From: JBBKWX01 sp037969175
GTDB taxonomy: Bacteria > Bacteroidota > Bacteroidia > AKYH767-A > JBBKVM01
Direction: 5' to 3'
Length of the DNA: 17,692 nucleotides
Assembly (NCBI GenBank): GCA_037969175.1
Contig: JBBKWX010000220.1
Location: 1-17,692, forward strand
A program made the position numbers and the translations under genes. How positions within the stretch are numbered: the first letter of the stretch is position 1; each line of letters starts with the position of its first letter. Below, piece by piece: positions 7,324 to 15,045 of the stretch. The notes under the pieces were generated by a model. The model had not been told where the DNA came from, made no database searches, and was given only the letters and a program-made list of their open reading frames with translations.

Positions 7324-8223
7324 ATGAAATTAGCACGAATCACACTATTACTAATTACAATTTCTATTATCGGATTGTATTGTTCGAGCGATTCTGTTCC
7401 GGATCAAAAAAAGCACAGAACTTTAACTACTGAATTCAAAAATTACTGGTATAAGGGAGAGGCTGAACTTACGAGTTATGATATAGTACAAGCACGATAT
7501 GGAGAACTTCATGCAGGATCATCTGTATTAATATTTGTAACCGAACCTTTTAATCCATTTGATCATGTAAAAGAGGATAATCCAGGACCAGGTTCTGTAT
7601 CGGTCTTAAAACTCAATAATACACGTACTTTCAATACCGGTATTTATCCATATTCAATGATGACAAGCATTTTTCAACCTTTGGAAACACAAGGACATGC
7701 AATGAAAATTTCCAGTTCTTCTCAAGAATGGTGTGGACATACATTTATGCAATTGAACAACAAGGACAAATTCAAGATCAACAAATATTCTTATTTTCAA
7801 TCGGAAAGTGATACTACATTAGTCTTAGATACTTGTTGGCTTGAAGATGAATTATGGACAAAGCTGAGGATTTCCCCTCAAGAATTACCTATAGGAAAAA
7901 TACAGATCATTCCATCATTTTTTGATCTGAGATTGAGGCATCGGGAAGCAGGTTCTTTTTTAGCAAATGCTACAAATAATATTAAAAATGGAGTTGGGAT
8001 TTATCAACTTACATATATAGATATCCAAAGAACTTTGACCATTTATTATGAACCTAAATTTCCATATGTCATAAATGGATGGGAAGAAAAAACTGAAAGT
8101 GGTTTTGGTAAAGATGCTAAGATCCTAACTACAAAGGCTACAAAGAAATCGTTACTAAAAATTGACTATTGGAATAAAAATAGTGTAAAAGATTTTATAT
8201 ACAGAGACAGTCTGGGTTTGTGA
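7324..8223 (+). CDS. Conserved Bacteroidota lipoprotein of unknown function
   Basis: A 299-residue protein. The N-terminus MKLARITLLLITISIIGLYC is a short positively charged start, a hydrophobic core and a cysteine at 20 followed by SSDS, so it is probably a lipoprotein; the residues before the cysteine (GLY) are not a classical lipobox. The mature part has conserved-looking blocks: FKNYWYKGEAELTSYDI (about 38-54), ARYGELHAGSSVLIFVTEPF (about 57-76, 20 residues), NTGIYPYSMMTSIF, and SSSQEWCGHTFMQL. From memory, homologues are widespread in Bacteroidota and some carry the label 'septum formation inhibitor Maf', which does not fit; this sequence has nothing of the Maf nucleotide pyrophosphatase. 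No function can be given. It is last in a tight three-gene set. Confidence 0.72.
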   Translation: MKLARITLLLITISIIGLYCSSDSVPDQKKHRTLTTEFKNYWYKGEAELTSYDIVQARYGELHAGSSVLIFVTEPFNPFDHVKEDNPGPGSVSVLKLNNTRTFNTGIYPYSMMTSIFQPLETQGHAMKISSSSQEWCGHTFMQLNNKDKFKINKYSYFQSESDTTLVLDTCWLEDELWTKLRISPQELPIGKIQIIPSFFDLRLRHREAGSFLANATNNIKNGVGIYQLTYIDIQRTLTIYYEPKFPYVINGWEEKTESGFGKDAKILTTKATKKSLLKIDYWNKNSVKDFIYRDSLGL

Positions 8224-8484
8224 AATTTTCCAAACTATACCAATTACTATAGCTTGATATTCAACTAATTATATTAATATATGCAATATTTTTGGTGAAC
8301 TATCTAAATTAATTGACTAATAATTTTTAATTCCTTACATCCTGTTATAATTTTAACAAACCTAATTGCCGTTCTTTAAATAAACATCATCAATAAGTGT
8401 CCAATAACATGGTCATTTATTTATAACTCAGGACAACATCGGGCTTTGGCTCAATTGACTCTAAACAATCTAATACCTATAGTC

Positions 8485-10266
8485 ATGAAAAATGTTAACC
8501 TGAAAACCCACAGGCATCTAGTGATGCTGTTTTCAATCCTATTCTTCCTTACAGGAGGAATTTACAATCCAACTCAAGCACAGAACTATAAACTGGATTC
8601 GCTTTTTGGTGCCAATGGCATCATTGTAAAAGACATTCAAAATTTCCCGAATCATTCAGTCAGAATGATTCCTGTTCCGGATAACCAATATCTGGTTGCA
8701 GGAAACACAACAGATCTTCACACATTGCGAAAGCACATTAATTTCTTGCGAATTAATGGATGTGGAGAAATTGATTATTCTTTCGGCTCAAATGGATCCG
8801 TATCATTTCGTAATGGTTTTAGCACAGAAGTGACGGATATCGTAATGAGCGATCCTAATCGGTTTGTAGCTTGCGGTGTTCAATATGATGACCTTACACC
8901 CATGTCAGCGCAACCCGCTATTTTCTTTTTTGACAGAAATGGCAAACCCGATAAGGTAAAAGCAAATTTTGGAAAATTCATTCTTCAATTACCATATACT
9001 TCTGCAAAATTTGAAAAGATCCATTTAACTCCACAGGGAGGATTCTTGATATCGGGCATATCTCTTGAAAATACTGTGGCAGGAATCACAGGTTTTTTTG
9101 TAGTAAAACTAACGGCTCAAGGAGTCCTTGATCCTACTTTTGGGAATCTTGGAATCAAGCATTACGAAACAAGTCCCATATTAAGTTCAACCAGTCTATT
9201 ACTTCCAAATGGTAAAATAATGCTGATCGGTGTCCTTGATAAAGCGATCAGTAAAATGATAATGATAAAACTTGATTCCGAAGGTAATCTCGATCAAACT
9301 TTTGGGTCACAGGGAATAAATTCCATGCAATCTCCGCTTAGTCCCGAAATGATTAGAATGAGTGCAGCTTTAGCTCCTGATGGATCTACTTTCTATACAG
9401 TAACTCAAAAAAGAAAAGGTGTAAAACTCTATATGTATGCAAACAGATTTACACTGGATGGAAATTTGGATCCTTTATTTGGACATGCAGGAATTAAGAA
9501 TATCTCTTATGGCAATCTTGATCAGGCGTATGGTATTCAAGCTACAGGACAATCTATATTTGTTTTTGGATCAACAATTACTGATTTGAATGGTCCCGCC
9601 GGACTAATAGTAAAGATGAATGATGAAGGGAAATTTGATGATGACTTTGGTCAAAACGGATTTATGGAGCTGAATTTAAATAATACTCCATGGAATAAGC
9701 ACATAGCTTCTGTAGATATCAGAACTGATGAAAAAATATTTATTGCCGGATCAGACCAGGATCTTCTCCTTGCTAGATTAACTACAAAATCGAATGTACC
9801 CTTGATCCATATGTCAAATAACACACTTATCAGCTCGGGTAGCGGTTCTCATCAATGGAGTGTGAATGGGTATTTTTTGAATAATGCTTTCGGACCAACA
9901 CACCAACCCAAATGGAAAGGGGCTTATCAAGTATTAATGACAGATGTAGAAGGATGCCGTTATCTGACACAACCATATTATGTTTTCGATCCTATTGGGA
10001 CTGTTGGCGATGAAACGAGAATCATAATCCAGAATCCAAGTGAAAATCAAATTTTGCTGAATATTCCTGCGAATGAAAATACATCATTAACCTTTGACAT
10101 TCAAATCATTTCTATGGATGGAAAACTTGTTTTGAATAAAACGGGTGTTCCGGTTGATGGTAATTCAGAATTCGATATTTCAAATTTAAGTGAGGGGATC
10201 TATGCTGTCAGAGTTGAATCAGGACAATGGTCATTTAGTAAAAAGATCGTTAAACATATTCGCTAA
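8485..10266 (+). CDS. Secreted seven-repeat (delta-60) protein with T9SS type A tail, copy 1
   Basis: A 593-residue exported protein. I start it at ATG 8485 because this gives a normal signal peptide (about 1-33, ending TQAQ); a TTG at 8446 opens the frame earlier but adds 13 uninformative residues. Delta-60-type repeats (core D-x-x-FGxxGI) occur at about 38 (DSLFGANGI), 97 (DYSFGSNG), a weak one near 159 (ANFGKF), 216 (DPTFGNLGI), 270 (DQTFGSQGI), 329 (DPLFGHAGI) and 386 (DDDFGQNGF). The period of 54-61 residues repeated seven times suggests a seven-bladed beta-propeller. Residues about 440-505 form an Ig-like module (SGSGSHQWSVNG...GAYQV...GC). The C-terminal about 75 residues (IQNPSENQ...SEGIYAVRVESG) form a T9SS type A sorting domain. 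Probably anchored on or released from the cell surface; ligand unknown. The paralogue follows 32 bp downstream. Confidence 0.88.
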   Translation: MKNVNLKTHRHLVMLFSILFFLTGGIYNPTQAQNYKLDSLFGANGIIVKDIQNFPNHSVRMIPVPDNQYLVAGNTTDLHTLRKHINFLRINGCGEIDYSFGSNGSVSFRNGFSTEVTDIVMSDPNRFVACGVQYDDLTPMSAQPAIFFFDRNGKPDKVKANFGKFILQLPYTSAKFEKIHLTPQGGFLISGISLENTVAGITGFFVVKLTAQGVLDPTFGNLGIKHYETSPILSSTSLLLPNGKIMLIGVLDKAISKMIMIKLDSEGNLDQTFGSQGINSMQSPLSPEMIRMSAALAPDGSTFYTVTQKRKGVKLYMYANRFTLDGNLDPLFGHAGIKNISYGNLDQAYGIQATGQSIFVFGSTITDLNGPAGLIVKMNDEGKFDDDFGQNGFMELNLNNTPWNKHIASVDIRTDEKIFIAGSDQDLLLARLTTKSNVPLIHMSNNTLISSGSGSHQWSVNGYFLNNAFGPTHQPKWKGAYQVLMTDVEGCRYLTQPYYVFDPIGTVGDETRIIIQNPSENQILLNIPANENTSLTFDIQIISMDGKLVLNKTGVPVDGNSEFDISNLSEGIYAVRVESGQWSFSKKIVKHIR

Positions 10267-10298
10267 ATTTTAGCATAACAGTATTATTTCAAAGAGTC

Positions 10299-12086
10299 AT
10301 GAAAACTCAAAATAATAATCCCCGGAGAAATGCTATTCTTATATCATTTGCAATTTTTGGTATTGTAATAGCAGGAAAAAATATACTGCATGCTCAGTCA
10401 TTTATCCCTGATGAACTTTTTGGCAAGAATTCAACTACAGTTGTAGACATTCGGAATTCCCCCAATATCAGTATTGGTGCTATTGTAACTTCAGGAGGGA
10501 AGTATCTAATGGCAGGAAACACAAATACAAGCGGAACTTCTCAGACCAGCATTGGATTAACCCAAGTAGATATCTGCGGCAAACTTGACCCGGGATTTGG
10601 AAGAAATGGAATTGCTACTTTTAGAATTGGTTACAGCAATTACATCTCAGATATAAAAATAAATTTAGAAGGAAATATTGCTGCATGCGGATATGAAATG
10701 AGTCGAAATTCGAACCTCAGAAAAAACCCATGTATCTATGTCTTAGGACCGAATGGCCGCGCAAACTTACAATTTAATGGCAATGGTCAAAAAGTAATTT
10801 ACATCCCCGGATCTTACGGTGAATTTGAATCCATTCATACCTTACCCGGCAATAAATATCTTGCGATCGGAAAATACTATCCAATGAATGGAGCAGGAAC
10901 AACTCAGGTATTTGCCGCTCAGGTATTGCAAGATGGAACTTTCGATCCACAATTTGGAGTTAATGGTATTGCATACTTTACTATGGGCCCGGTATCAAAA
11001 ATCAGTTCTGTGATAATCCCGGATGGGAGCATAATAATTATTGCGGCAGGGACTACAGTTTCACCGACCGGTGCTCTACCCAATCTTGTATTTGCCAGAT
11101 CAGATAGTAGGGGTAACATTGATGGAGCCTTTGGGGTAAATGGGTATATATATTCCTCAATTCCGGTACATGCAAATTATCCAAAGATCTCATCCTTAAT
11201 TCCGGATGGAGAAAACTATTTTATTCTTGCAATTCAGGATGCTTTGACGGTACTTAGTCGCGTGAGAGTGATGCGATTAAATTTCAATGGGGTCCCCGAT
11301 CCATTGTATGGAAACAACGGAGTATATTTAGCCGGTAATCCCGACAGTGAACATATTTTAGGCGGCATTACATATTATGATACATTCTGTTATGTATATG
11401 GTAATACGACGAAAAATGGAGGAAGTGGATTTGTTACCAGAATAGATTCAAAAGGAATTCCGGATAACTTTTTTGGACCCAGCGGATATTACTATCCACT
11501 TCTAAATTCGAATGGAAAACACACTTTAGATGGTGTATTGTTTCATGATTCACAAGATCCAATTTTTGTAGGATCGGATCAGGATCATATCTATAAAAAA
11601 TATACCAAATGGAGTAAGATCCCAGTTATTTCCGAGCAAAACGGAATCCTTGTCAGTACCGGTTCGGGAGTGTTCCAGTGGTTATATAATGGCAAGGATA
11701 TTATTGGTGCAACGACTCCATTTTATACTCCAAATCTTCAGGGAGAATATCAGGTTCAATTCACCAGTGATGATGGCTGTGTTTTCATCACAAAACCATA
11801 TTTTTGGCAACCTATGGTTATGTTTACGAAGAATGAAAAGATAACGCTCTATCCAAACCCGGCAACCGATGTAATACGAATTAAGATCCCGGATCAGTTT
11901 CAGGAAGAAATGAATGAAATTCGTATCATGGATATATCGGGCCGATTGGTTATGCAGGAAAAATCAGCTGATCTGAATAGTAAAGGAATAGATATAAAGG
12001 CTCTCGCACCTGGCATGTATATAGTACAATTAAATAATAACAGATCCATAGAACAAACTATTCTTTATAAAAATTACAAACAATAA
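10299..12086 (+). CDS. Secreted seven-repeat (delta-60) protein with T9SS type A tail, copy 2
   Basis: A 595-residue paralogue of the preceding gene with the same plan. Signal peptide about 1-33 (ends ILHAQ). Repeat cores at 38 (DELFGKN), 97 (DPGFGRNGI), a weak one at about 157 (LQFNGNGQ), 216 (DPQFGVNGI), 275 (DGAFGVNGY), 334 (DPLYGNNGV) and 389 (DNFFGPSGY), almost the same positions as in copy 1. The Ig-like module is at about 445-500 (STGSGVFQWLYNG...GEYQVQFTSDDGC). The T9SS type A tail from about 513 begins with the canonical LYPNPATD and ends in IEQTILYKNYKQ. The two proteins share plan and local motifs but are clearly diverged, so the duplication is old. A strong hairpin lies 32 bp after the stop, so the pair probably forms one transcription unit. 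Function unknown; export by T9SS is inferred from the tail. Confidence 0.88.
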   Translation: MKTQNNNPRRNAILISFAIFGIVIAGKNILHAQSFIPDELFGKNSTTVVDIRNSPNISIGAIVTSGGKYLMAGNTNTSGTSQTSIGLTQVDICGKLDPGFGRNGIATFRIGYSNYISDIKINLEGNIAACGYEMSRNSNLRKNPCIYVLGPNGRANLQFNGNGQKVIYIPGSYGEFESIHTLPGNKYLAIGKYYPMNGAGTTQVFAAQVLQDGTFDPQFGVNGIAYFTMGPVSKISSVIIPDGSIIIIAAGTTVSPTGALPNLVFARSDSRGNIDGAFGVNGYIYSSIPVHANYPKISSLIPDGENYFILAIQDALTVLSRVRVMRLNFNGVPDPLYGNNGVYLAGNPDSEHILGGITYYDTFCYVYGNTTKNGGSGFVTRIDSKGIPDNFFGPSGYYYPLLNSNGKHTLDGVLFHDSQDPIFVGSDQDHIYKKYTKWSKIPVISEQNGILVSTGSGVFQWLYNGKDIIGATTPFYTPNLQGEYQVQFTSDDGCVFITKPYFWQPMVMFTKNEKITLYPNPATDVIRIKIPDQFQEEMNEIRIMDISGRLVMQEKSADLNSKGIDIKALAPGMYIVQLNNNRSIEQTILYKNYKQ

Positions 12087-12118
12087 TTTTTCTGAGTATA
12101 GGGATATTGTTTTTTATT

Positions 12119-12156
12119 CAGATCTATCAATTAAATTGATGGATCTGGATTTTGTT
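12119..12156 (+). terminator. Strong hairpin after the paralogue pair
   Basis: Arms CAGATCTATCAATT (12119-12132) and AATTGATGGATCTG (12134-12147) pair over 14 positions with one G-T wobble. The real loop would be a few A/T bases. It is followed by GATTTTGTTT. A T-run is present only on the + side, so this best fits a terminator for the upstream + strand genes. Confidence 0.6.
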
Positions 12157-12158
12157 TA

Positions 12159-12192
12159 CATCATGTAACATTGTTATGACAATGTTGTGATG
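12159..12192. promoter_or_regulatory. Dyad-symmetric site overlapping a predicted -33 element
   Basis: An imperfect inverted repeat: inner arms AACATTGT (12167-12174) and ACAATGTT (12179-12186) are perfect with loop TATG; outer arms CATCA (12159-12163) and TGATG (12188-12192) are also complementary. Its right half covers the candidate -33 TTG at 12185-12187 of the next gene. It may be an operator or a second hairpin of the terminator region. Confidence 0.35.
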
Positions 12193-12215
12193 CTCTCGAA
12201 AAAACGCTATATTTA
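12184..12215 (+). promoter_or_regulatory. Candidate Bacteroidota-type promoter for the Omp28-like gene
   Basis: GTTG at 12184-12187 (-33, consensus TTTG), a 20-bp spacer, and TATATTTA at 12208-12215 (-7, consensus TAnnTTTG, one mismatch). Transcription would begin almost at the ATG at 12219, which implies a leaderless or near-leaderless mRNA. Confidence 0.4.
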
Positions 12216-12218
12216 GGA

Positions 12219-13217
12219 ATGCTGAAAAACTTACTTCTATTGTTTCTTTTGAATTTTATCTTTCCTCCGGAATTTTATGCACAGACAGCAAAAAAAATTG
12301 TTGTTGAGCACTTCACTAATACATGGTGTAGCACGTGCGCTTCAAGGAATCCGGGGTTCTATACAAATCTGGCAACTCAAAGTAGTATCATTCATCTAGC
12401 GATTCATCCAAGTAGTCCGTATCCGGGATGTATTTTGAACCAACATAACATCACTGATAATGATGGTCGAACAAATTATTATTCTGTTTACGGAAGCACA
12501 CCCAGACTGGTGATTCAGGGAAGTGTTATTTCCAGTTCTACAAACTATAGCAGCAGCTCGATCTTTACACCCTTCATTGGGCAAACTTCACCCGCATCGA
12601 TACGCATAGATCAGACCAAATACGGGGCAGATTCTATCCAAGCAAGGGTCGTGATCACGACAACAGACAATCACACACTGGGAGCATTAAGGTTGTTTAT
12701 AGCTTTAGCAGAAGACACTATTTTTTATACAGGACCCAATGGAGAACCTCAACACTATGACGTATTCAGAAAAAGCCTGAGCGGAATCCAGGGAATGCAA
12801 TTAAATTTACCCGCTACTATTGGTGACTCTATTGTGTTTACGTTTTCTTCTCCATCTAATCCGGTCTGGGACTTTAACCGAATTTATAGTCTAGCTATAC
12901 TTCAGAACGAAAACAATAAAAGTGTTGTTCAATCTCAATCTGTAGGCTCAAATGATGGTATAATAACATCTGATCAATCAGGATCGACTTCGAAAACTAC
13001 AATATATCCGAATCCTGCTGGGGATGTTTTGTATATAAAAACAAACTCAGGAGCAACTCTTCAATACGCTGTTTACAATATTCTGGGTAAATTGATTCTC
13101 AATGGAGAAGGAAAAGAATTCAATAAATTAGATATCAGTAATTTATATCCGGGTCATTATTTCATCCGGGTAATAGAAAAGGGGACTGTATTCACAAAAC
13201 AATTTATAAAGTATTGA
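12219..13217 (+). CDS. Omp28-like secreted thioredoxin-fold protein with T9SS type A tail
   Basis: A 332-residue exported protein. The signal peptide is residues 1-22 (ends EFYAQ). The segment VVEHFTNTWCSTCASRNPGF (about 28-47) resembles a thioredoxin-fold active site, with C37-x-x-C40, and STPRLVI (about 93-99) supplies the matching cis-proline loop. This layout is that of Omp28-related outer-membrane or surface proteins of Bacteroidota. A beta-rich middle region (about 120-240) follows. The tail from about 259 begins IYPNPAGDV and ends GHYFIRVIEKGTVFTKQFIKY in typical T9SS type A manner (last stretch about 20 residues). Whether the CxxC is redox-active outside the cell is unknown; no partner gene is seen nearby. 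A hairpin-rich 132-bp gap separates it from the upstream gene, so it is probably its own transcription unit. Confidence 0.87.
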   Translation: MLKNLLLLFLLNFIFPPEFYAQTAKKIVVEHFTNTWCSTCASRNPGFYTNLATQSSIIHLAIHPSSPYPGCILNQHNITDNDGRTNYYSVYGSTPRLVIQGSVISSSTNYSSSSIFTPFIGQTSPASIRIDQTKYGADSIQARVVITTTDNHTLGALRLFIALAEDTIFYTGPNGEPQHYDVFRKSLSGIQGMQLNLPATIGDSIVFTFSSPSNPVWDFNRIYSLAILQNENNKSVVQSQSVGSNDGIITSDQSGSTSKTTIYPNPAGDVLYIKTNSGATLQYAVYNILGKLILNGEGKEFNKLDISNLYPGHYFIRVIEKGTVFTKQFIKY

Positions 13218-13218
13218 C

Positions 13219-13234
13219 GCTCAATTGAGCTTTT
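13219..13234 (+). terminator. Weak terminator-like palindrome after the Omp28-like gene
   Basis: The perfect 12-bp palindrome GCTCAATTGAGC (13219-13230) starts one base after the stop codon and is followed by TTTT. The stem is short (4-5 bp), so it could be a weak terminator or a chance palindrome. Confidence 0.3.
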
Positions 13235-13288
13235 CTCTGTTTTGAAATCCCTATATTCGCATGCTCAAACTTTCTTTTCCATCAGGAC

Positions 13289-14176
13289 ATGTTGAATTAT
13301 ATTCTTTATTATCTTTTTATTATTCCTCTATCCATTATACCCATGGGAGTATTATATATTCTCAGCGAAATACTTCATGTCTTTTTGTACAGAATATTTG
13401 GGTATAGAAAAAAGGTTATTTACAAGAATATCCGAAACTCTTTTCCGGAAAAAACGGAAGAGGAGATCACCCGCATTGTTTCCGGCTTTTACATGCATTT
13501 ATGTGATCTGATCGTGGAAAGTATAAAAACATTTACCATCAGTAAGGAACTGGCTAATAAAATGATGATCCATCATAACACAGATCTGTTAGACAAATTT
13601 TATGATGAGGGTAAAAGCATAATAATCGTTGGGGGGCATTATGGTAATTGGGAAATTTATGCTACCACCATAGCAGAAAATGTAAAACATAAAAGTCTTG
13701 CATTATATACTCCATTGAAGAATACATTTTTTGATGAAAAGATGAAAGAGACCAGAGGGAAATTTGGTTTAATGATGTTATCTATTCAGGGAGTAAGGGA
13801 AGAAATTGAAAGTTTAAATCATACATTGACTGCAACCATATTCGCTAGTGACCAAAGCCCAAGGAATCCTTCCAAAGCATATTGGATGGAATTTTTAGGA
13901 CAAGACACCGGAGTTCAATTCGGAACTGAAAAATTTGCTGTTGAATTCAATATGCCGGTGGTGTATGGTGCCATTCACAAGATAAGCAGAGGCCGGTATG
14001 AAGCCAGTTATAAGCTGATCACAGAGGATCCTTCTAAGGAGCCTTATGGAAGAATAACAGAAACACATACACGTATGCTGGAAGAAGATATTAAGGCTAA
14101 TCCGGCACATTGGTTATGGAGTCATAAGCGTTGGAAACACAAGCGCCCTGCAGATTATATTCCGGCAGGAAATTGA
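13289..14176 (+). CDS. LpxL/HtrB-type lipid A (Kdo-lipid) acyltransferase
   Basis: A 295-residue protein of the lysophospholipid acyltransferase family. It has an N-terminal membrane segment (about 3-36). The catalytic HX4E/D motif is GGHYGNWEIY (115-124), with H117 and E122. Later blocks are ASDQSPRNP (about 192-200), the region WMEFLGQDTGVQFGTEKFA and the ending PAHWLWSHKRWKHKRP typical of LpxL, LpxM and HtrB proteins. These enzymes add a secondary acyl chain to lipid A at the inner face of the cytoplasmic membrane, so this is the clearest sign that the host makes lipopolysaccharide. Length fits Bacteroidota members. The exact symbol (lpxL or lpxM) cannot be fixed from sequence alone. A strong terminator begins 24 bp after the stop. 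Confidence 0.92.
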   Translation: MLNYILYYLFIIPLSIIPMGVLYILSEILHVFLYRIFGYRKKVIYKNIRNSFPEKTEEEITRIVSGFYMHLCDLIVESIKTFTISKELANKMMIHHNTDLLDKFYDEGKSIIIVGGHYGNWEIYATTIAENVKHKSLALYTPLKNTFFDEKMKETRGKFGLMMLSIQGVREEIESLNHTLTATIFASDQSPRNPSKAYWMEFLGQDTGVQFGTEKFAVEFNMPVVYGAIHKISRGRYEASYKLITEDPSKEPYGRITETHTRMLEEDIKANPAHWLWSHKRWKHKRPADYIPAGN

Positions 14177-14199
14177 TATGTTACTATTACGTTTTGTTA

Positions 14200-14228
14200 A
14201 AGGATGAGTCAGACTCATCCTTTTTTTA
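14200..14228 (+). terminator. Rho-independent terminator of the acyltransferase gene
   Basis: A perfect 11-bp stem, AAAGGATGAGT (14200-14210) with ACTCATCCTTT (14214-14224), with loop CAG, runs directly into a T-tract (14222-14228). This is a textbook intrinsic terminator on the + strand. Confidence 0.88.
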
Positions 14229-14280
14229 TTGCTTCTTTTTTTTTAATTTCATTAGAACTCAACTGTAATTTTATTTGATC

Positions 14281-14970
14281 ATGAAAAATTTCAAGCTATC
14301 CATTTTCTTTTTACTATTTCTTTTTCCAATTATTTTATCAGCACAAGATTGCAGTGAATATTTTCCTATTAACGAAGGTGCGGTAATTGAAATGAAATCG
14401 TATAATGAAAAAGATAAATTGCAAAGCGAATCAAAAACAACAATTCTGGAAAAAAGAAAAATAGGGAATGGATATAATTATAAATTTGAATTTGATTCAA
14501 AAGACGCAAAAGGAAAAGATGTAGCTAAGGGAGTGTATGAAGCCAGATGTGAGGATGGGATCTTTTATATTGATTTTTCAAAATTTGTTCCTCAGGAACA
14601 AATGAAAGGAATGGAAAACATGGAGATGAAGATAGAATCCAATCAAATGGAATTCCCCTCTAATCCACAACCGGGAATGAAGCTCAAGGACTCGCAAATG
14701 AAAATGGAAGCCTCTGCAAACGGAATGCTGTTGATGACTATGATCTTTGAAACAAAGGACAGAAAAATAGAAGCTTTAGAAAAAATCACCACTCCTGCAG
14801 GAACATTTGATTGCGTAAAGATCTCGTATACCATGGAGTTAAAATCTATGTTTTCGATGAGCACTGAAACCATTGAATGGTATGCTCCCGGAATGGGTAT
14901 GGTGAGATCGGAACAATACAAGAAAGGTAAGCTTGAAGGTTATTCTGTACTTACAAATTTTAAAGAATGA
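14281..14970 (+). CDS. Secreted DUF3108/TapB-like protein of unknown function
   Basis: A 229-residue protein with a clear signal peptide (MKNFKLSIFFLLFLFPIILS, cleaved near SAQ-D). I start at ATG 14281; a TTG two codons earlier (14275) is not needed. The mature part is predicted to be beta-rich: CSEYFPINEGAVIEMKSY (shown as the conserved opening), then GKDVAKGVYEARCEDG, TPAGTFDCVKISYTME and ending in EWYAPGMGMVRSEQYKKG. The motif order 'YFP..EG' ... 'tPAGtFdcvki' ... 'wYapGvGmVrse' is that of the DUF3108-like/TapB group common in Bacteroidota. The middle (about 103-160) is strikingly methionine-rich, with clusters such as MKGMENMEMK and MKMEASANGMLLMTM. Likely periplasmic or outer-membrane associated; no established function. 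It lies between two terminator or promoter regions, so is probably monocistronic. Confidence 0.78.
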   Translation: MKNFKLSIFFLLFLFPIILSAQDCSEYFPINEGAVIEMKSYNEKDKLQSESKTTILEKRKIGNGYNYKFEFDSKDAKGKDVAKGVYEARCEDGIFYIDFSKFVPQEQMKGMENMEMKIESNQMEFPSNPQPGMKLKDSQMKMEASANGMLLMTMIFETKDRKIEALEKITTPAGTFDCVKISYTMELKSMFSMSTETIEWYAPGMGMVRSEQYKKGKLEGYSVLTNFKE

Positions 14971-15012
14971 TTTTTAGCCATGTCATTAAGAGGTATTGTA
15001 TTTTTTCGGTTC

Positions 15013-15043
15013 TTTGCAGCTACCATACCCGTAACTACCTTTT
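15013..15043 (+). promoter_or_regulatory. Candidate Bacteroidota-type promoter for the CHU_C protein gene
   Basis: TTTG at 15013-15016 (-33), a 19-bp spacer and TACCTTTT at 15036-15043 (-7, one mismatch to TAnnTTTG). The start codon at 15046 lies only 2 bp beyond, so the message would have nearly no leader. Confidence 0.4.
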
Positions 15044-15045
15044 AA

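Noticed and set aside
8287..8294. TATTTTTG, an exact -7 type match upstream of the paralogue pair
   Set aside because: No TTTG or TTG lies at the needed distance (about 18-21 bp upstream), so I did not call a promoter, though the 261-bp gap 8224-8484 should hold one.
8446..8484. TTG start for the first delta-60 protein
   Set aside because: It would put 13 extra residues in front of an otherwise normal signal peptide beginning at ATG 8485.
13252..13259. TATATTCG upstream of the lipid A acyltransferase
   Set aside because: It is a one-mismatch -7 candidate but the nearest TTG is 24 bp upstream, longer than usual, so no promoter was called.
14247..14277. TTTC-N19-TTTATTTG before the DUF3108/TapB-like gene
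   Set aside because: Both elements have a mismatch at a key position and the DNA is T-rich, so the match is too weak to call.
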